Position numbers and translations under genes: made by a program. The notes beneath the pieces were generated by a model, which did not search any database, was not told the DNA's origin, and was given only the letters and a program-made list of their open reading frames with translations. A DNA stretch of 6,923 nucleotides, from NCBI GenBank assembly GCA_948760655.1, contig CAQBKK010000051.1, forward strand, positions 1 to 6,923, given 5' to 3'. The DNA is from an uncultured Bacilli bacterium. Lineage in GTDB: Bacteria > Bacillota_I > Bacilli_A > RF39 > UBA660. Positions 5,693 through 6,923 of the stretch are shown one piece after another (position 1 is the stretch's first letter; the number at the start of each line of letters is the position of its first letter).

Positions 5693-6121
5693 TTAGTGCC
5701 ATAAAGAGAATTTTTTTGTTAGAGGGTCTATAATATTTTTTTCGCCAAAGCCAACAATACAAAAATATTTCATGTCTTCTTCTGATGTTTCAGCTGTTTT
5801 ATCTAATTGTTCTTTAAAAGTATCTCCTGTCATTGTTTCGATAAAATCTGTAAAAAGAATATTATTTTCAATAAAATTTTTTCTTAATTTTTTTATTTCA
5901 TTGTTTTTCCCTCTTAACACAATTAGTGATAAACCTGATATATTTTTATGAATAAAACCATCTTTATCTGTAAAATCAATAAAACTCATTTTTTCTTTTA
6001 AATCATTTGAAGCAATAGACACTAATCCAGCACATGAATGGGCAATAGCATTTAATGCTTTACCGACTTCTAAATCCTTATTTACTACAGCAACAAATTT
6101 GTGTGTTTCGTTATAAACCAT
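5693..6121 (-). CDS. DUF2000 family protein (PTH2-like fold)
   Basis: A 142-residue cytoplasmic protein that fits the DUF2000 family (PF09391) along its whole length: KFVAVVNKDLEVGKALNAIAH near the start, then FIDFTDKDGFIHKNIS, LSLIVLRGKNNEIKKLRKNF, FTDFIETMTGDTFKEQL and KFSLW at the C-terminus. From memory, DUF2000 shares the fold of peptidyl-tRNA hydrolase II, but its biochemical activity is not established, so a tRNA-related role is only a possibility. No membrane segment or signal. ATG 6121 has AGGAAAGG 5 nt upstream and a consensus-like promoter. The gene is intact and is the only large gene of the 1441-bp unit. It is transcribed away from the toxin-antitoxin locus, with the 31-bp repeat directly after its stop. 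Confidence 0.88.
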   Translation of the reverse strand: MVYNETHKFVAVVNKDLEVGKALNAIAHSCAGLVSIASNDLKEKMSFIDFTDKDGFIHKNISGLSLIVLRGKNNEIKKLRKNFIENNILFTDFIETMTGDTFKEQLDKTAETSEEDMKYFCIVGFGEKNIIDPLTKKFSLWH

Positions 6122-6126
6122 ATTTT

Positions 6127-6174
6127 CCTTTCCTTTCTTAACATTAGTATAATAAAATATAACAATTTATTCAA
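6127..6174 (-). promoter_or_regulatory. Promoter and Shine-Dalgarno of the DUF2000 gene
   Basis: On the minus strand TTGAAT (6174-6169) and TATACT (6151-6146) are separated by 17 bp. AGGAAAGG (6134-6127) ends 5 nt before the ATG. The gene is thus transcribed on its own. Confidence 0.65.
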
Positions 6175-6282
6175 CTGAGAGCATTAGATTTTTTTAACAA
6201 ACCAATTCGTATTATAAAATTTTGCAGTTAAATTGCACTAAGTTAAAGAGATTAGAAAATTGTGAAAACTTAACTTGTTCTC

Positions 6283-6312
6283 TTGCTTTTCAACAGTTAT
6301 TAATAGTATACT
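6283..6312 (+). promoter_or_regulatory. Promoter of the toxin mRNA
   Basis: TTGCTT (6283-6288), 18 bp, TATACT (6307-6312). Transcription would start near 6320 at GGGAA, giving a 59-nt leader before the toxin ATG. Confidence 0.6.
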
Positions 6313-6378
6313 TTTTATAGGGAATAACAGTTGTTGAGTGTCTACCGAATCTCACAAAAGAGAGGAGGTTTGATAAAA

Positions 6379-6471
6379 ATGAAAACTAAGACTTTTATTT
6401 TGAAAGCTCTTAAGCTCATTGCTATCATTTTATTTCTCCTTATCATTATGATAGTAGTTATAAAAAAATGA
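6379..6471 (+). CDS. Type I toxin candidate: 30-residue membrane peptide
   Basis: The frame reads MKTKTFILKALKLIAIILF and continues LLIIMIVVIKK, then TGA. It is a Lys-rich start, one hydrophobic helix of about 16-18 residues and a KK tail, the typical build of pore-forming or membrane-disturbing type I toxins. I do not recognise it as a member of a named family (Fst, TxpA/BsrG, Ibs, Ldr, Hok). A strong Shine-Dalgarno, GAGAGGAGG (6360-6368), lies 10 nt before the ATG. The mRNA (about 6320-6556, some 237 nt) is mostly untranslated, with a long structured 3' end and its own terminator. An antisense RNA is encoded opposite the 3' end. CTCCT inside the coding region (6436-6440) can pair with the AGGAG of the Shine-Dalgarno, and the mRNA ends can pair with each other, so translation is probably blocked in the full-length RNA. 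Toxicity itself is inferred, not shown. Confidence 0.72.
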   Translation: MKTKTFILKALKLIAIILFLLIIMIVVIKK

Positions 6472-6499
6472 CACTTAATTTTACATTGAATTAAATGTC
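6463..6499 (-). terminator. Terminator of the antitoxin RNA
   Basis: On the minus strand GACATTTAATT (6499-6489) pairs with AATTAAGTGTC (6480-6470) over 11 bp, counting one U-G pair, around an 8-nt loop, and is followed by A and seven T. Read on the plus strand the U-G pair becomes a C-A mismatch and no T-run is adjacent, so the signal is specific to the minus strand. Confidence 0.82.
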
Positions 6500-6512
6500 G
6501 CACTAATTTTTT

Positions 6513-6556
6513 AGGGTAGACATTCAACTTGAGAAAACTGAATGTTCCCTTTTTTT
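6513..6556 (+). terminator. Terminator of the toxin mRNA
   Basis: AGGG (6513-6516) plus ACATTCA (6520-6526) pair with TGAATGT (6539-6545) plus CCCT (6547-6550), with a small internal loop. Seven T follow from 6550. The same segments can alternatively pair with the 5' end of the mRNA. Confidence 0.8.
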
Positions 6557-6584
6557 ATTGTATGCAAGTTTCCTTGACATATTC

Positions 6585-6613
6585 ATAGTAACATATATAT
6601 AGATTTTTGTCAA
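6585..6613 (-). promoter_or_regulatory. Strong promoter of the antitoxin RNA
   Basis: On the minus strand TTGACA (6613-6608, perfect -35), 17 bp, TACTAT (6590-6585), with TG one base before the -10 (extended -10). It is one of the closest matches to consensus in the window, and stronger than the toxin promoter, as expected for an unstable antitoxin RNA that must be in excess. Confidence 0.8.
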
Positions 6614-6633
6614 AAATTGATTTTCAAAAAAAT

Positions 6634-6653
6634 TTGCACCGAAATTGCACTGA
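6634..6653. repeat. Arm-type repeat pair (TTGCACCGA, TTGCACTGA), right end of the right unit
   Basis: TTGCACCGA (6634-6642) and TTGCACTGA (6645-6653) lie about 75-95 bp from the intact tRNA-Lys, in the same position as 5193-5210 relative to the displaced copy. A further partial copy, TTGCACTA, is at 6233-6240. Confidence 0.6.
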
Positions 6654-6690
6654 TATGCAATATTTTCAATTTATTTAAAAGGTGCAAAAA

Positions 6691-6717
6691 ATATAAAAAA
6701 TCCCTTAAATAGGGATT
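6691..6717 (-). terminator. Terminator of tRNA-Lys
   Basis: AATCCCT (6699-6705), loop TAAAT, AGGGATT (6711-6717) form a 7-bp stem, with a T-run following on the minus strand. It starts 10 bp after the CCA. Confidence 0.8.
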
Positions 6718-6772
6718 AAATTCCAATGGTGTCCCCTCAGGGATTCGAACCCTGGACCCACTGATTAAGAGT
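6707..6772 (-). repeat. Attachment-site repeat, copy 2, within intact tRNA-Lys
   Basis: Exact 66-bp match to 5266-5331. It covers the 3' half of tRNA-Lys from the anticodon loop plus the flank with part of the terminator. Recombination between the two copies would remove a 1441-bp circle and leave tRNA-Lys intact. Confidence 0.9.
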
Positions 6773-6802
6773 CAGTTGCTCTACCAACTGAGCTAAGGAG
6801 AC
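6727..6802 (-). tRNA. tRNA-Lys (anticodon CTT), CCA encoded; integration target
   Basis: On the minus strand the acceptor GTCTCCT pairs with AGGGGAC (with U-G), followed by A and CCA. The D arm is AGCTCAGTTGGTAGAGC, the anticodon stem ACTGA/TCAGT with loop CTCTTAA (anticodon CTT), and the T arm CAGGG-TTCGAAT-CCCTG. It is complete at 76 nt and has its own promoter and terminator. Its 3' half is duplicated 1441 bp away. Confidence 0.97.
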
Positions 6803-6826
6803 ATTTCTTTTTTATCTATGTTATTC

Positions 6827-6854
6827 ATTATATCATAAATTATGTAAATGTGAA
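6827..6854 (-). promoter_or_regulatory. Promoter of tRNA-Lys
   Basis: On the minus strand TTCACA (6854-6849), 16 bp, TATAAT (6832-6827), with TGA giving an extended -10. The start would be about 18 nt before the tRNA. Confidence 0.65.
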
Positions 6855-6862
6855 CTATTTTT

Positions 6863-6922
6863 TTATAATTTGTTAATTAGTTTATCGAAATCCCGTTTAT
6901 ATAAAAATTTCATTTTGGAAAT
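6863..6922 (-). CDS. Possible C-terminal end of a gene entering from the right
   Basis: On the minus strand the frame from the window edge reads ISKMKFLYKRDFDKLINKL and then TAA at 6865-6863. The Lys-rich composition looks like a protein end, but only 19 codons are visible, too few to identify. It could be chance. Confidence 0.25.
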   Translation of the reverse strand: MSKMKFLYKRDFDKLINKL

Positions 6923-6923
6923 C

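Larger units (their letters stand above)
6463..6578 (-). ncRNA. Antisense antitoxin RNA, about 115 nt, overlapping the toxin mRNA 3' end
   Basis: A consensus promoter predicts a start near 6578 on the minus strand, and a strong intrinsic terminator ends it near 6463. The RNA is fully complementary to the last roughly 95 nt of the toxin mRNA, including its terminator hairpin. It also contains GTTGAATGTCTACC (6528-6515), identical at 13 of 14 positions to the toxin mRNA leader (6333-6346), so it competes for the same partner sequence. This is the arrangement of 3'-overlapping type I systems such as txpA/ratA and bsrG/SR4 of Bacillus subtilis. It has no open reading frame of note. Expression is predicted only. 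Confidence 0.7.
5332..6772. mobile_element. 1441-bp integrase-less integrative unit in tRNA-Lys(CTT)
   Basis: The unit lies between the two 66-bp tRNA-Lys repeats and counts one of them. It carries three TTGCACCGA repeats near its left end and two at its right end, the layout of integrase arm sites on both sides of an attP. Its cargo is one DUF2000 gene (minus) and a type I toxin-antitoxin locus. No integrase, excisionase or replication gene fits in the remaining space, so it is either a non-autonomous element mobilised in trans or a deletion remnant. The 360 bp between the left repeat and the DUF2000 gene (5332-5692) contain only repeats and inverted repeats; I find no coding there. Confidence 0.7.

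Noticed and set aside
6240..6276. AAGTTAA/TTAACTT inverted repeat upstream of the toxin promoter as an operator
   Set aside because: It is only 7 bp, A/T-only apart from one pair, with a 23-nt loop, and is expected by chance in DNA this A/T-rich.
6342..6527. 61-codon minus-strand frame starting MNVYPKKLVRHL
   Set aside because: It is the complement of the toxin gene and its 3' UTR, has no Shine-Dalgarno, and crosses the antitoxin terminator. It is a shadow frame.

Overview
The window is AT-rich DNA from a bacterium using the standard code: TGG is read as Trp inside conserved motifs, and TAA and TGA both act as stops. Shine-Dalgarno sites, sigma-A-type promoters, a two-domain ABC exporter half and a membrane-anchored NodB-type polysaccharide deacetylase fit a low-GC Firmicute (Bacillota), possibly one of the small-genome gut Bacilli. 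That placement is inference.

Region 1 (1-3860) looks like ordinary chromosome. It holds the 3' part of an ABC exporter gene (+), a polysaccharide deacetylase (+), a convergent small membrane protein (-), a tRNA-Ile(GAT)/tRNA-Glu(TTC) pair (-) with its own promoter and terminator, and a 142-residue protein of unknown function (-). The deacetylase terminator lies inside the convergent membrane-protein gene.

Region 2 (about 3900-5331) is decayed accessory DNA. It holds the fossil of a CdiA-CT-like nuclease domain with a stop codon in a conserved motif, a possible short minus-strand RNA, a divergent but well-folding tRNA-Pro(TGG), and an unrecognised minus-strand gene with a one-base frameshift in an A7 run. 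It ends in a copy of the 3' part of tRNA-Lys, a displaced attachment site.

Region 3 (5332-6772) is a 1441-bp unit between two copies of a 66-bp exact direct repeat. The repeat is the tRNA-Lys(CTT) 3' half, from the anticodon loop through the CCA, plus its downstream flank including part of the terminator. TTGCACCGA repeats near both ends look like integrase arm sites, but no integrase is present. The cargo is one DUF2000 (PTH2-fold) gene and a previously unannotated locus that reads as a type I toxin-antitoxin system: a 30-residue membrane peptide mRNA and a convergent antisense RNA of about 115 nt with a very good promoter and terminator. The 5' and 3' ends of the toxin mRNA can pair with each other, as in hok-like systems. 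The intact tRNA-Lys(CTT) closes the region at 6727-6802, and a possible C-terminal gene fragment follows at the right edge.

Overall, regions 2 and 3 look like tandem, integrase-less units accumulated at a tRNA-Lys hotspot. Each has the same order: a 31-bp repeat, one minus-strand cargo gene, arm repeats, and the tRNA 3' end with its terminator. The type I toxin-antitoxin pair would help retain the right-hand unit. The strongest candidates for something undescribed are this toxin-antitoxin locus and the cassette-like architecture around it.
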